DNA of 64,000 nt from an uncultured Methylophilaceae bacterium (GTDB lineage: Bacteria > Pseudomonadota > Gammaproteobacteria > Burkholderiales > Methylophilaceae), in contig CAILHX010000035.1 in assembly GCA_903834185.1 (NCBI GenBank), positions 1 to 64,000 of the forward strand, read 5' to 3'. A program made the position numbers and the translations under genes. Position 1 is the stretch's first letter, and each line of letters begins with the position of its first letter. Shown in pieces: positions 47,230 to 57,084 of the stretch. The notes under the pieces were generated by a model. The model saw nothing but the letters and a program-made list of their open reading frames with translations. It was not told the DNA's origin and searched no databases.

Positions 47230-47475
47230 TCAATCCGTTTCAGCAACTCCGGAACCCCCAGAAAGGCTCACCGCACGCGCAGGAACAATGGTGGATATGG
47301 CATGTTTGTATACCATTTGCGTGACCGTATTTTTCAGCAGAATGACATATTGATCAAAGGAGTCCACTTGACCCTGGAGCTTGATCCCATTCACCAGATA
47401 AATGGATACGGGAACATGCTCTTTGCGCAAAGTGTTGAGGAATGGATCTTGCAACATGGGGCTTTTGATATTCAT
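47230..47475 (-). CDS. hfq: RNA chaperone Hfq
   Basis: An 81-residue Sm-like protein. It keeps [11 protein letters not shown] (proximal face), [13 protein letters not shown] and the Sm2 motif [10 protein letters not shown]. The C-terminal tail is short, as in many betaproteobacteria. A strong ribosome-binding site (GAGGGAG) lies before the ATG. It starts the hfq-hflX-hflK-hflC series. Confidence 0.97.
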   Translation of the reverse strand: MNIKSPMLQDPFLNTLRKEHVPVSIYLVNGIKLQGQVDSFDQYVILLKNTVTQMVYKHAISTIVPARAVSLSGGSGVAETD

Positions 47476-47584
47476 TATTTCTCCCTCTTTAGCGGGGTGA
47501 TTCTTTTAATATGGTTGGTATTAACTACTTTACGCTTATTTTTCACGGTTTGCTATCACTCAGGCAAAACTCCCCGATAAAGGT

Positions 47585-48976
47585 TTATACAAGATACTTG
47601 TTGATACGGGATAAGACTTCCTGTTTGCCCATCAGTTCCATCACAGCATCAATCGAAGGCGATTGCGCGCCGCCCGTGACCATCACGCGCAGCGGCATGG
47701 CGATTTTGGGAAACTTTAGACTATTATCGGTTACTGCTTGTTGAATCGCATCATGTATGGCTTGCTGCGCCCACGCGCCGGCATCCAGATTTGCTACCAA
47801 GGCTTTCAGCACTGGAATGACATCAGAGGTCAGATGCTTATCCAGCAATTCCTGGCTGGGCTGTATCTGCTTATAAAAGAACTCCACCGCGCCTGCCAGC
47901 TCATTCAGCGTTGATACCCGTTCCTTGTACAACGCGATCACCGCTAACAAATCGACACCGCTATTGCTATCAATGCCGCGCGCTGAAAGACGTTTTGCCA
48001 CCTCTTCCGCTAACAAACCGTTCGCGGATTGCTTCAGGTAATGCGCGTTCAACCAGTTCAGCTTTTCAGTATTGAACTGTGCTGCGGACGGCGTGATGTG
48101 ATCCAGGTCGAACCACTGACAAAACTGCTGCATGGTGAATACTTCCTCGTCTCCATGGCTCCAGCCAAGACGCGCCAGATAATTCAAAACTGCTGGCGGC
48201 AAATAGCCGTCTTCAGCATACTGCATCACGCTCACAGCGCCATGACGCTTGGAAAGCTTTTGCCCGTCATCGCCCAGAATCATGGAAAGATGGGCATACT
48301 GCGGAATCGTTGCTCCTAGCGCCTGCAACAGATTGATCTGGCGCGGTGTGTTGTTGACATGATCATCGCCACGGATCACGTGTGTGATGCCCATGTCTGC
48401 ATCATCCACCACCACACAAAAGTTGTAAGTGGGCGTACCATCGGCGCGCGCAATAATCAAATCGTCCAGCTCCTGGTTGGAAATCGCGATACGACCTTTC
48501 ACCATGTCGTCCCATGCGACCACGCCATCGGCAGGATTCCTGAAACGCACCACTGGGGGGATACCTGCGGGCGTTTCAGGCAGCACCTTGCCTGGCTCCG
48601 GACGCCAGAATCCGTTGTAGCGCGGTTTCAGGTTGGCCGCCATTTGACTGGCACGCATCGCATCCAGCTCTTCACGACTGCAATAACAGTGATAAGCCTT
48701 GCCTTCGTCGAGCATCTTCTGGATCACCTGCTTGTAGCGTTCCATGCGCTGCATCTGATAATACGGGCCTTCGTCGTAGTCCAGCCCCAGCCAGTTCATG
48801 CCATCCAGAATCGCCTGCACCGCTTCCGGTGTTGAACGTTCCACATCGGTATCTTCGATGCGCAAGATGAATTTACCACCATGCTTGCGCGCATAAGCCC
48901 ATGAAAACAAAGCAGTACGCGCACCTCCTATATGTAAAAATCCGGTTGGGCTGGGTGCAAATCGGGTGCGGATCAT
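47585..48976 (-). CDS. gltX: Glutamyl-tRNA synthetase
   Basis: A 463-residue class I synthetase with the HIGH-type signature [15 protein letters not shown] and the KMSKS-type loop [16 protein letters not shown] is also conserved. Only one copy is seen in the window, so discriminating versus non-discriminating charging cannot be told. It reads in the same direction as hfq, 109 bases upstream. Confidence 0.96.
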   Translation of the reverse strand: MIRTRFAPSPTGFLHIGGARTALFSWAYARKHGGKFILRIEDTDVERSTPEAVQAILDGMNWLGLDYDEGPYYQMQRMERYKQVIQKMLDEGKAYHCYCSREELDAMRASQMAANLKPRYNGFWRPEPGKVLPETPAGIPPVVRFRNPADGVVAWDDMVKGRIAISNQELDDLIIARADGTPTYNFCVVVDDADMGITHVIRGDDHVNNTPRQINLLQALGATIPQYAHLSMILGDDGQKLSKRHGAVSVMQYAEDGYLPPAVLNYLARLGWSHGDEEVFTMQQFCQWFDLDHITPSAAQFNTEKLNWLNAHYLKQSANGLLAEEVAKRLSARGIDSNSGVDLLAVIALYKERVSTLNELAGAVEFFYKQIQPSQELLDKHLTSDVIPVLKALVANLDAGAWAQQAIHDAIQQAVTDNSLKFPKIAMPLRVMVTGGAQSPSIDAVMELMGKQEVLSRINKYLV

Positions 48977-49146
48977 TTCAAGGAATCTCTAAATTAAGGC
49001 GACCAATATGAAACGCTGGATTAGTCCTTCGTTTTATTGCACTATTTCAGTACAATCGCGAATACTATTCACATATTGGATTTACATCAGGATTAAAAAG
49101 GCGAATTCTAACAAATCCGCTCAACAATTTTCTCCTTAAATTACAT

Positions 49147-50349
49147 ATGCAAAAAAAATCCGTTTTCTTCGGCTTTGTCATCGCGGTAGCGATGATTACC
49201 TCCGTCCTGTTGCTTGCAAGCGACGGACATGGACTCAACCCGCTGCAAATCGCGGTGCTGGTTGTGGCATCCATTATCATGCTTATCATCATTGGCAATC
49301 AGGGTTCGCCAGAAGCACAGACTGACCACTCCAAACTGGAACTCATCAATAATGAGTTATCAAGTCTTGCCGATAGTTTCGACGGCATGCTGAATATCCT
49401 TAATGAGGAATTCAATAATCAAGTATCCAATACGCAAAGCGAATTGGCTCAATTGCAGACATTGCTCGTTGATGCCGGACAGAAGCTGGTCGGTAGCTTT
49501 ACTGAATTGAAATTCAATTCAGACTTGCAACAAAAACTGGTATTGCAGATCACAACCCAGGAAGGGAGTGCTTCTGCGGACGGCGAAAAAATCACCTTCG
49601 ACAAGTTTCTCACCGAAACATCCACTACCTTGGGCATGTTTGTAGATAACACGGTTCAAGGTCACCATCAGGGAATGAGCCTGGTCGATAAAATGGCCGA
49701 AATAAGTTCGCAGCTGAGTAAAGTCAACAACATCCTCAATGAAGTCGAGGGCATCTCCAGTCAGACCAACTTACTGGCGCTTAATGCGGCAATTGAAGCA
49801 GCCCGTGCCGGAGAATCGGGGCGGGGTTTTGCGGTGGTGGCAGATGAAGTACGCAAGCTGTCATTACGTTCCGCAGAGTTCAGCACCCAGATTCGCAGCC
49901 ATATGAATGAGGTCACCGATGCAGTCAGCCAGACAGGCGGTGTTATTCAACAATTTTCTTCTCAAAACATGAGCTTTGCGATGCAGTCAAAGGCCAATGT
50001 TGAATCCATGATGAGTACCATACAAGGTATTAATCAGACCATGGTGAATGCTGTGAAAGAACTTTCCCATTCCACCGATGATGTGGAAAAGCATGTTCGC
50101 ACTGCGATCACCACCATGCAATTTGAAGACCTTGCCACACAGTTGCTGAATCATGCCGGTAAGCGCATGAGCATCATTCAATCCTTGCTGGATGGCATCA
50201 GTCGTATAGGCATCGAAAACAAGAATGAATCCGACCGACTGGCACGGATACGTAATGCGATTCAGGGAGTCACACAAATGATAGAAAAATCAAGGCACAA
50301 CCCGGTCAAGCAAATGAATGTGGAAGCCGGTGGCGTGGACTTTTTTTAG
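49147..50349 (+). CDS. Methyl-accepting chemotaxis-like protein with minimal periplasmic loop
   Basis: A 400-residue protein. Two hydrophobic segments (about 6-24 and 32-50) are separated by only a few residues, so there is no periplasmic sensor domain. A coiled-coil cytoplasmic part carries the MCP signalling tip at about 199-238 ([21 protein letters not shown], continuing to [12 protein letters not shown]). The C-terminus (GGVDFF) lacks a clear CheR/CheB tether. The next gene is a CheY-like regulator 14 bases downstream. The signal sensed is unknown. No ribosome-binding site is obvious before the ATG. The 170 bases upstream, shared with gltX, hold no other recognised feature. Confidence 0.85.
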   Translation: MQKKSVFFGFVIAVAMITSVLLLASDGHGLNPLQIAVLVVASIIMLIIIGNQGSPEAQTDHSKLELINNELSSLADSFDGMLNILNEEFNNQVSNTQSELAQLQTLLVDAGQKLVGSFTELKFNSDLQQKLVLQITTQEGSASADGEKITFDKFLTETSTTLGMFVDNTVQGHHQGMSLVDKMAEISSQLSKVNNILNEVEGISSQTNLLALNAAIEAARAGESGRGFAVVADEVRKLSLRSAEFSTQIRSHMNEVTDAVSQTGGVIQQFSSQNMSFAMQSKANVESMMSTIQGINQTMVNAVKELSHSTDDVEKHVRTAITTMQFEDLATQLLNHAGKRMSIIQSLLDGISRIGIENKNESDRLARIRNAIQGVTQMIEKSRHNPVKQMNVEAGGVDFF

Positions 50350-50363
50350 GAGACGAGGGAACA

Positions 50364-50729
50364 ATGGCAAAAACGATTCTGAATATAGACGATTCATCAA
50401 CTGTCAGAAAAATGGTATCGATGACGCTGACTACCGCTGGCTATGATGTGACGGAAGCCGTGGATGGTCAGGATGGGTTGAACAAGGCAAAAGAAAAAAC
50501 CTTTGATGTGGTACTGACAGACCAGAATATGCCGAACATGGATGGCTTGACTCTGATAAAAGCATTACGTGCCCTGCCGCAATACAAATCTACACCCATC
50601 CTCATGCTGACCACGGAATCGGACGACGCAAAAAAAGCGGAAGGCCGTGCTGCAGGCGTTAATGCCTGGCTGGTAAAGCCTTTTGATCCACAGGTACTCG
50701 TAAGCGCAGTACAAAAACTGGCAGGTTAA
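50364..50729 (+). CDS. CheY-like single-domain response regulator
   Basis: A 121-residue receiver domain with nothing attached. Acidic pocket Asp9-Asp10, phosphoacceptor Asp53 (LTDQNMPNMDG), Thr83/Thr84 and Lys105 are all present. A good ribosome-binding site lies in the gap after the chemoreceptor-like gene. It may be the output of that receptor through a CheA encoded elsewhere. Confidence 0.92.
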   Translation: MAKTILNIDDSSTVRKMVSMTLTTAGYDVTEAVDGQDGLNKAKEKTFDVVLTDQNMPNMDGLTLIKALRALPQYKSTPILMLTTESDDAKKAEGRAAGVNAWLVKPFDPQVLVSAVQKLAG

Positions 50730-50743
50730 GCGCCAGCTTCGAG

Positions 50744-52609
50744 TCACTTTGCCGGTTTAACTTCATCAAGGAAAAACCAGCATACCTTACGGTCATGCTG
50801 TGCAGAAATTACTACCACCTGCCCCACTTCCAAGTCGACAGCCTGATCAAACATAAAAGCGCTCTGCTGCCAATTTGCCACCGGCGCATTCTCGCATGGA
50901 TGGTTCTCGAAAACCCCAGTCTCATCCATCTGGAGTCGCATCCACTGAATGATGCCATAACACCTGCCTGAGGTCGTCACCGGGATATTGATGGTCTTGG
51001 TCTCGGCAGGAAAGAAACGGTCATTCTGGAAATCAAAAGTGAATGCATTGATGCCATCGCTAAGCAGCGTGACATTCAGATCGCTTCTCGCAACCATCCG
51101 TTTCTTCGAGACAACGGAATTGAAATGCTGCAAGTTGAAACCATAAGTATCATCCACCATCAGGTTCTGCCTCATGTCATCCCCCGTGAACAAGGCAATG
51201 GCTATGTGACCCAATGCGGGGATGACGCGACCTTCGGGCTTGAGCAACCTGTGCTTGGCATCCTCGATACTGGGCAAGACATCTTCTCCCAGAAGTTCGC
51301 TGGAGAATACCTCCGATACAAGAATATCGGCTTTTTCTGCCATATCCGCACCGACTTCTATACTCCCTGATTTTTTGGCGATCACTTTGATGCTTTTTTC
51401 AAAACCATTGTCCTCAATGATGCGCTGGGCAACCGCTGCGATCAAAGGTACGACTTCACAAGTAGTGACTTGCTTGGCGCCCGATTTTGCTGCCATCATG
51501 GAGAGCAAGCCGGAGCCTGTGCCTATCTCAAAAACCGTCGAATCCGGTGTGATGGCATTTTGTAATGCATCGAAATAGGCCTGATTACGCCTATGCTCAT
51601 TCATCATGGGAACATGCCACTCGGGCACGATGCGTTGCAAAGCCAAATGAATGCCTTGGTGCGCCGCCAGCAAAGTTGGCGCGATGTCCAAGGCATTGCG
51701 ATAGTGGATTAGCGCCTCCTCCGCTTTGCCGGTATCCTGCATCAACTGTGCGAGATTGACATGCGCTTCTACCAGATATGGATTAACCGCAAGCGCGCGT
51801 TGGTAGACCGCCTTGGCCTCATCGAATTGGCCTTGCTCCTTCAATACAGTTCCCAGATTGGTGTTTGCTTCCGCATAGTCCGGTCTAAGCGCTAATGCTT
51901 TGCGATAACTGCTGATGGCCTCGTCGGTATGCCCTTGTTCATTGAGCGCAACTCCAAGATTGCTAAGTGCCTCTACAAAATCCGGCCTGAGACTAAGCGC
52001 CTGACGATAGTATTTGATGGCTTCATCGACCTGCCCTGTTTCTTTAAATATCACACCAAGGTTGCCGTAGGCTTCGCTATAGTCGGGTTTCAGCTGAATA
52101 GCACGTGTGAAGCACGCAGCTGCTTCTTCCAGCCTGCCTTGCGCTCTGAGTACCACGCCCAGATTGCTATGCACTTCAGCATAGCTCGGTCTTAAAGTAA
52201 TGGCTTTGCGATAACAACTCTCCGCAGCACCCATATCCTGTTTGGCTTGTAATGCAGCACCAAGATTGACGTGAGCTTCGACATAATCAGGTTTAGCGGC
52301 TAGCGCTTTGCTGATGAGACTGATCGCTGCATCCAGTTCTCCCCTTTGCATGGCAAACAACCCTGACCATTGCAGTGCATCTGGCTGATTCGGAGAAACA
52401 CTTAAAATCTGCTTATAGAGCAATTCCGACTGCTGAAAATTACCACTTTGAAAGTACATCGTCGCATTCTGCAACGCCTGCGGGATGGAAAATCCTGACG
52501 AAGACGCGACCGGGGTCTGAACTGCAGCGTTCTGTTCACAACACTTTTTGTATTTCTTGCCGCTACCGCATGGGCAAGGATCATTGCGACCGGGTTTATT
52601 GGTTGTCAT
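50744..52609 (-). CDS. SEC-C / TPR / protein-arginine-methyltransferase-like fusion protein
   Basis: A 621-residue protein. The N-terminus is a SEC-C zinc motif (RNDPCPCGSGKKYKKCC, residues 8-24). Residues about 40-310 are TPRs of the LKPDYSEAYGNLGVIF type. Residues about 325-620 are a class I SAM methyltransferase: VFEIGTGSGLLSMMAAKSGA, the double-glutamate loop SEVFSSELLGED, and a late ANWQQSAFMF in place of the PRMT THW loop. By recall this matches eukaryotic PRMT7/PRMT9 more than other methyltransferases. The predicted role is protein methylation with TPR-based substrate choice (inference). Monocistronic, between cheY and tRNA-Val, with an extended -10 element at 52655-52665. Confidence 0.85.
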   Translation of the reverse strand: MTTNKPGRNDPCPCGSGKKYKKCCEQNAAVQTPVASSSGFSIPQALQNATMYFQSGNFQQSELLYKQILSVSPNQPDALQWSGLFAMQRGELDAAISLISKALAAKPDYVEAHVNLGAALQAKQDMGAAESCYRKAITLRPSYAEVHSNLGVVLRAQGRLEEAAACFTRAIQLKPDYSEAYGNLGVIFKETGQVDEAIKYYRQALSLRPDFVEALSNLGVALNEQGHTDEAISSYRKALALRPDYAEANTNLGTVLKEQGQFDEAKAVYQRALAVNPYLVEAHVNLAQLMQDTGKAEEALIHYRNALDIAPTLLAAHQGIHLALQRIVPEWHVPMMNEHRRNQAYFDALQNAITPDSTVFEIGTGSGLLSMMAAKSGAKQVTTCEVVPLIAAVAQRIIEDNGFEKSIKVIAKKSGSIEVGADMAEKADILVSEVFSSELLGEDVLPSIEDAKHRLLKPEGRVIPALGHIAIALFTGDDMRQNLMVDDTYGFNLQHFNSVVSKKRMVARSDLNVTLLSDGINAFTFDFQNDRFFPAETKTINIPVTTSGRCYGIIQWMRLQMDETGVFENHPCENAPVANWQQSAFMFDQAVDLEVGQVVVISAQHDRKVCWFFLDEVKPAK

Positions 52610-52654
52610 GTTTTCTGAAGGAGTTCGTTGCAGGGTTAATAGACTAAAACAAAA

Positions 52655-52665
52655 ATTCTAGCACA
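52655..52665 (-). promoter_or_regulatory. Extended -10 element before the TPR-methyltransferase gene
   Basis: TGTGCTAGAAT on the minus strand, 46 bases before the ATG at 52609. A start near 52648 is expected. No -35 is clear at the normal distance. Confidence 0.5.
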
Positions 52666-52681
52666 AACCCTTTAGGGAATC

Positions 52682-52756
52682 TGGTGGGCGGTACTGGGAT
52701 CGAACCAGTGACCCCTGCCGTGTGAAGGCAGTGCTCTACCGCTGAGCTAACCGCCC
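52682..52756 (-). tRNA. tRNA-Val (anticodon CAC)
   Basis: A 75-base tRNA on the minus strand with encoded CCA. The acceptor GGGCGGT pairs with ACCGCCC, the D arm is GCTCAGCGGTAGAGC, the anticodon loop is TTCACAC (CAC), and the T loop is TTCGATC. Confidence 0.97.
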
Positions 52757-52868
52757 CGGTTGCACATTTAAAGCGGGGGCGAATTTAAACATACTCGGAC
52801 ACTCTACGTCAATTTTGACGTCTGCATGAAAAAACGCTGATTAGTTTATTGTCCCAATTTCCGGCTCG

Positions 52869-54188
52869 TTAAATCAGTTTCGCCCAAAGATCATGTTCGT
52901 CAGCGTCAGTAATCATCACTTGCGCAAACTCACCGACCTCTATTGCCTCGCCATCCGTGATATACACCAGGCCGTCGATTTCCGGCGCGTCGGCATAACT
53001 ACGAGCAACAGCCCCCTCCTCGTTCACTTCTTCCACCAATACCTGCAACCGACGATCTATTTTGCCGGCGAGTCTGGCGGCACTGATCTCAGCCTGCGTT
53101 TCCATGAAGATGGCCTGACGTTCCTGTTTGATATGTTCCGGTACAGCGCCTGCCAGGGAATTGGCCGCGGCGCCTTCCACTGCCGAATAGGTGAAACACC
53201 CTACTCTGTCTAGCTGCGCTTGTTCCAGAAAATCCAGCAACATCTGAAAATCTTCGTCAGTCTCACCCGGAAAACCGGCAATAAAAGTGCTTCGTATGGC
53301 CAGGTCCGGACATATCTCACGCCAAGAACGTATGCGCTCCAGGGTATTGTCTATATTGCCGGGACGACGCATGGCTTTGAGTATCTTCGGACTGGCGTGC
53401 TGAAACGGAATATCCAGATAAGGCAGTATCCTGCCTTCGGCCATCATCGGAATGATCTCGTCCACATGGGGGTACGGGTAGACATAGTGCAAGCGCACCC
53501 AAACGCCGAGTTCGCCTAAGGCCGAGACCAGCTCGGTCATCCGTGTCTTGAGCGGGCGGCCATTCCAGAAACCGGTGCGGTATCTCACATCCACGCCATA
53601 AGCCGAAGTATCCTGCGAGATCACCAGTAGCTCTTTGACACCTGCCTCTACCAGGCGCTCCGCCTCGCTCATCACATCCCCCACCGGACGGCTTACCAGA
53701 TCGCCGCGCATGGAAGGAATGATGCAAAAACTGCATCTATGGTTACAGCCTTCCGATATCTTCAGGTAGGCGTAGTGATCCGGCGTGAGACGTATGCCTT
53801 GAGGAGGAATCAGGTCGGTATATGGATCATGGAGCCTAGGCAGATGCGCGTGCACGGCTTCCATCACTTCGTCCAGCGCATGGGGTCCGGTGACGGCCAG
53901 CACGCTGGGATGCGCATCCATTACCACGCTGCCTTTTGCTCCCAGACATCCGGTGACGATGACTTTGCCGTTCTCGGCCAATGCCTCGCCTATCGCATCC
54001 AGCGATTCTTCAACGGCGGCATCAATGAAACCGCAGGTGTTGACCACCACCAGATCGGCATCCTGATAACTGCCTGATATCTCATAGCCTTCAGCGCGCA
54101 ACTGAGTCAGTATGCGCTCGGCATCGGAAGAAGCCTTGGGACAGCCCAAGGAAACGAAACCGACTTGTGGAATAGAATTTTGCGCCAT
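52869..54188 (-). CDS. rimO: Ribosomal protein S12 methylthiotransferase
   Basis: About 439 residues. The N-terminal UPF0004 domain holds cluster cysteines ([22 protein letters not shown]), the radical-SAM motif is [15 protein letters not shown], and a C-terminal TRAM domain follows. It modifies Asp of S12. I choose the ATG at 54188 (MAQNSIPQ) over 54200 because GAAGGG lies about 6 bases upstream of it. Confidence 0.94.
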   Translation of the reverse strand: MAQNSIPQVGFVSLGCPKASSDAERILTQLRAEGYEISGSYQDADLVVVNTCGFIDAAVEESLDAIGEALAENGKVIVTGCLGAKGSVVMDAHPSVLAVTGPHALDEVMEAVHAHLPRLHDPYTDLIPPQGIRLTPDHYAYLKISEGCNHRCSFCIIPSMRGDLVSRPVGDVMSEAERLVEAGVKELLVISQDTSAYGVDVRYRTGFWNGRPLKTRMTELVSALGELGVWVRLHYVYPYPHVDEIIPMMAEGRILPYLDIPFQHASPKILKAMRRPGNIDNTLERIRSWREICPDLAIRSTFIAGFPGETDEDFQMLLDFLEQAQLDRVGCFTYSAVEGAAANSLAGAVPEHIKQERQAIFMETQAEISAARLAGKIDRRLQVLVEEVNEEGAVARSYADAPEIDGLVYITDGEAIEVGEFAQVMITDADEHDLWAKLI

Positions 54189-54206
54189 GTTACCCTTCAA
54201 TCAATT

Positions 54207-54383
54207 ATGTATATCGTTGCCATTGCTTGGCTATTTGTTACGACGCTGATGGCAGCCACTGAGCCCAGTTTTGTGGCTGCCTTGCTTACGTTTTTAGCGT
54301 ATGGCTTGCTGCCGTGCGGTCTGTTGCTGTGGATCATCGGCACGCCGCAACGGCGGCGCAACAAAGCAGATAAACCTGAATAA
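54207..54383 (+). CDS. Small two-span membrane protein, function unknown
   Basis: 58 residues with two hydrophobic segments (MYIVAIAWLFVTTLMAA and ALLTFLAYGLLPCGLLLWII) and a basic tail (QRRRNKADK). It is divergent from rimO. The frame also opens at 54165, which would overlap rimO; the 54207 ATG avoids that. It has no strong ribosome-binding site, so reality as a gene is moderate. Confidence 0.55.
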   Translation: MYIVAIAWLFVTTLMAATEPSFVAALLTFLAYGLLPCGLLLWIIGTPQRRRNKADKPE

Positions 54384-54397
54384 TTATACCTGCTCTG

Positions 54398-55135
54398 TCA
54401 ATCCATCCAGATGAGTGTTGCCATGCGCCCTGTTTTGTTGTCGCGGCGGAAGGAGAAGAAACGCTCGCTATCCGTGCAAGTGCATAAGCCGCCGCCAAAG
54501 ATATGATTGATGCCCATAGCGTTCAGCCGCTGGCGGGCGAGCAGATAAATATCTGCCAGGTACTTGCGTGTGCCGGATGAAGCGGTCCCGGCGACCGGAG
54601 TAAAAGCATTGTCTGCAGCGGCATCATGACTGATAAAGGCTTGTTTTACATCTTCACCCACTTCAAATGCTTGCGGGCCGATCGCGGGGCCCAGCCAGGC
54701 CATCAGAGTGTCAGGCGCGACTTGCATCCTGGCCACTGCCGCTTCGATCACGCCATCTGCCAACCCGCGCCATCCGGCGTGCACGGCAGCTACCACGGTA
54801 CCCGCATGATCGCAAAGCAATACAGGCAGACAGTCAGCCGTCATCACTGCGCACACGGCACCGGGATGGAACGAGACCGTGGCATCCGCTTTTGGACGGC
54901 AAGCAGCCTGCTCTGCCAAAACCACTTCGACACCATGCACCTGTTCCAGCCACACAGGCTCGCTGGGCAAACTCAGACTCTGACGGTTTTTGGCGACTGC
55001 CATGGGATTGTCTCCCACATGATCGCCAAAATTAAGGCTGTCATAGGGCGGCCGGCTATAGCCTCCGCCGCGCGTGGTCTGTAATGCTTTGACATTGGCA
55101 GGGGCAGGCCAATCCGGGATGATTACCTCACTCAT
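54398..55135 (-). CDS. pgeF: Multicopper-polyphenol-oxidase-type protein, purine nucleoside phosphorylase/peptidoglycan-editing factor PgeF (YfiH)
   Basis: About 245 residues. The family shows the metal-site residues in AVMTADCLPVLLCD (Cys), VHAGWRGLADGVI (His) and GPAIGPQAFEVGEDV. YfiH-family proteins are reported to act on purine nucleosides and to help peptidoglycan fidelity. The start at 55135 (MSEVIIPDWP) overlaps the rluD stop by 8 bases; the frame upstream to 55246 is likely non-coding. Confidence 0.88.
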   Translation of the reverse strand: MSEVIIPDWPAPANVKALQTTRGGGYSRPPYDSLNFGDHVGDNPMAVAKNRQSLSLPSEPVWLEQVHGVEVVLAEQAACRPKADATVSFHPGAVCAVMTADCLPVLLCDHAGTVVAAVHAGWRGLADGVIEAAVARMQVAPDTLMAWLGPAIGPQAFEVGEDVKQAFISHDAAADNAFTPVAGTASSGTRKYLADIYLLARQRLNAMGINHIFGGGLCTCTDSERFFSFRRDNKTGRMATLIWMD

Positions 55136-56192
55136 TCTCCCAATCCTCATCATCTTCTTCATCGTATTCGTACGGCTGGTTAGGCTCCCACCACTCGCCG
55201 TCCTCATTCTGCTCGGCCTCATGCACCGCCAGACGTGCATCCTCACGCAATGTTGCCAGCAAGGCTTTCATATGAATCGGCAAATCGCATTGCCATTGCA
55301 TGGGTTCATTGCTGGCCGGGTGCATCAAACCCAGGCGTGCGGCATGCAATGCCTGTCTGCCAAATCCACGTATGGCGGATTCGATCTCTTCCGACAATTT
55401 GACCCCTGACATCATGCCGCCTTTGGGTCCATATACCTGATCGCCGACCAGGGGTGCCTTGATCGATTGCATATGCACACGGATTTGATGAGTACGTCCG
55501 GTTTCCAGCAGACATCGCACGTAACTGTGAAAAGAAAAATTCTCCAGCGCCTCAAAATGCGTGATCGCTTCCTTGCCAAAATGCTTGACCACCGCCATTT
55601 TGGTTCGGTCATGCGGATTACGTCCAATAGGCGCATTGACCTTGCCTTTGCCATGCACGACACCCCACAGGATGGCACGATATTCACGTTTAACCGTCCG
55701 CGCCTGCAATTGACGTACCAGATTGGTCTGCGCCGTGATGGTTTTTGCCACCACCAGCAAGCCACTGGTCTCCTTATCCAGACGGTGCACGATGCCTGCC
55801 CGCGGAACTGCTTCAATTGGCGGATAGTAATTCAGCAGACCATTCAACAATGTGCCCTGCCAATTCCCCGCTGCGGGATGCACCACCAAGCCGGCCGGTT
55901 TATTGATGATCAGTATCTGATCATCTTCAAACACGATATCAAGGCCGATATCTTCCGCGATAAATGCAGACTCTTCCGGCAAAGGTTGTGGCAGGATCAC
56001 GGCCTGCTCGCCACCCCACACTTTGGTCTTGGCATCCGCATCAACGCCTCCAATCTGCACCAGACCCGCTTTGATCCAGCCCTGCAAGCGGCTGCGCGAG
56101 TATGCGGGCATCAGTTTTGCCAGTACCTGATCCAGACGCATGCCGGCACAATCGGCAGGGACAGTGAGTGAAATGGGCTGTGGGCCGGTCAT
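55128..56192 (-). CDS. rluD: 23S rRNA pseudouridine synthase RluD
   Basis: A 354-residue protein with an N-terminal S4 domain (AGMRLDQVLAKLMPAYSRSR) and the catalytic motif HRLDKETSGLLVV (Asp). The C-terminus is an acidic tail (YDEEDDEDWENE). It modifies helix 69 positions. The rluD-pgeF pair is common, and here bamD is divergent just upstream, also a usual order. Confidence 0.93.
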   Translation of the reverse strand: MTGPQPISLTVPADCAGMRLDQVLAKLMPAYSRSRLQGWIKAGLVQIGGVDADAKTKVWGGEQAVILPQPLPEESAFIAEDIGLDIVFEDDQILIINKPAGLVVHPAAGNWQGTLLNGLLNYYPPIEAVPRAGIVHRLDKETSGLLVVAKTITAQTNLVRQLQARTVKREYRAILWGVVHGKGKVNAPIGRNPHDRTKMAVVKHFGKEAITHFEALENFSFHSYVRCLLETGRTHQIRVHMQSIKAPLVGDQVYGPKGGMMSGVKLSEEIESAIRGFGRQALHAARLGLMHPASNEPMQWQCDLPIHMKALLATLREDARLAVHEAEQNEDGEWWEPNQPYEYDEEDDEDWENE

Positions 56193-56197
56193 TAAGT

Positions 56198-56203
56198 TAT
56201 AAT
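56198..56203 (+). promoter_or_regulatory. TATAAT -10 box before bamD
   Basis: A perfect TATAAT 34 bases before the bamD ATG at 56238, inside the 45-base gap between the divergent rluD and bamD starts. No good -35 is seen. Confidence 0.4.
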
Positions 56204-56237
56204 TCCGTCAATTCGGTTTAGGGGCAGGATTGTATCT

Positions 56238-57074
56238 ATGAAAGTATTATCCATGAAACGTCTTTTCGCAGTATCGCTTATTTCCTTATGCTTTTTGTCA
56301 GGCTGCGCCATTTTCGGCGATCCGACTGATATTGACGATACCAAAGGCTGGGGACCGGAAAAGATTTTTGCTGCGGGTGAGGCGCAAATACGCGATCACG
56401 ACTATGACAAGGCCATCAGCTACTTCCAGAAAATAGAATCACGCTATCCACATGGTTCTTATGCTGTACAGGGCATGCTCGAGATCGCTTATGCATATTA
56501 CAAAAAACCTGATCCTGCGGCCGCCATTGCTGCCGCTGACCGCTTCATCAAACAGCACCCGCATCACCCCAATGTTGATTACGCCTATTACTTGAAGGGG
56601 CTGGCAACATTCAATGAACGCGGCATCGTGGAGAAGTTCACTGAACAGGATATCAGTGACCGTGACCCGAAAACACTGCGCGACTCGTTTTTATACTTCA
56701 AGGACCTGGTCACCAAATACCCTGACAGCAAATATTCTAAAGATGCCATCCAGCGCATGGGCTATCTGGTCAACACCCTGGCCGAACATGAAATACACGT
56801 GGCTCGTTATTATATGCAGCGACAAGCTTATCTGGCGGCAATCAACCGTTGCAAATTTGTTCTGGAAAAATATCCTGAAGCACCTACACAGGAAGAAGCA
56901 CTTGTCATCATGATCAGTGCCTATGACGCGCTTGGACTGGAAGACTACAAGCAGGATACGTTACGGGTACTGAAAGCCAATTATCCGCAAAGCAATTTCC
57001 TGACCGGGAAAGTACCGGAGGATAACAAGCAGTGGTGGAAATTCTGGGAAGTGCTATTTGGCAATAAACCCTAG
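56238..57074 (+). CDS. bamD: Outer membrane assembly lipoprotein BamD
   Basis: A 278-residue lipoprotein (YfiO/ComL). The signal peptide ends in the lipobox LSGC with lipidated Cys23. TPR-like helices follow (DKAISYFQKIESRYPHGSY). It is an essential partner of BamA in beta-barrel insertion. An internal ATG at 56253 (MKRLFAVSL) could be the true start. It converges with the GGDEF-EAL gene. Confidence 0.95.
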   Translation: MKVLSMKRLFAVSLISLCFLSGCAIFGDPTDIDDTKGWGPEKIFAAGEAQIRDHDYDKAISYFQKIESRYPHGSYAVQGMLEIAYAYYKKPDPAAAIAAADRFIKQHPHHPNVDYAYYLKGLATFNERGIVEKFTEQDISDRDPKTLRDSFLYFKDLVTKYPDSKYSKDAIQRMGYLVNTLAEHEIHVARYYMQRQAYLAAINRCKFVLEKYPEAPTQEEALVIMISAYDALGLEDYKQDTLRVLKANYPQSNFLTGKVPEDNKQWWKFWEVLFGNKP

Positions 57075-57084
57075 GCAGGAAAGT

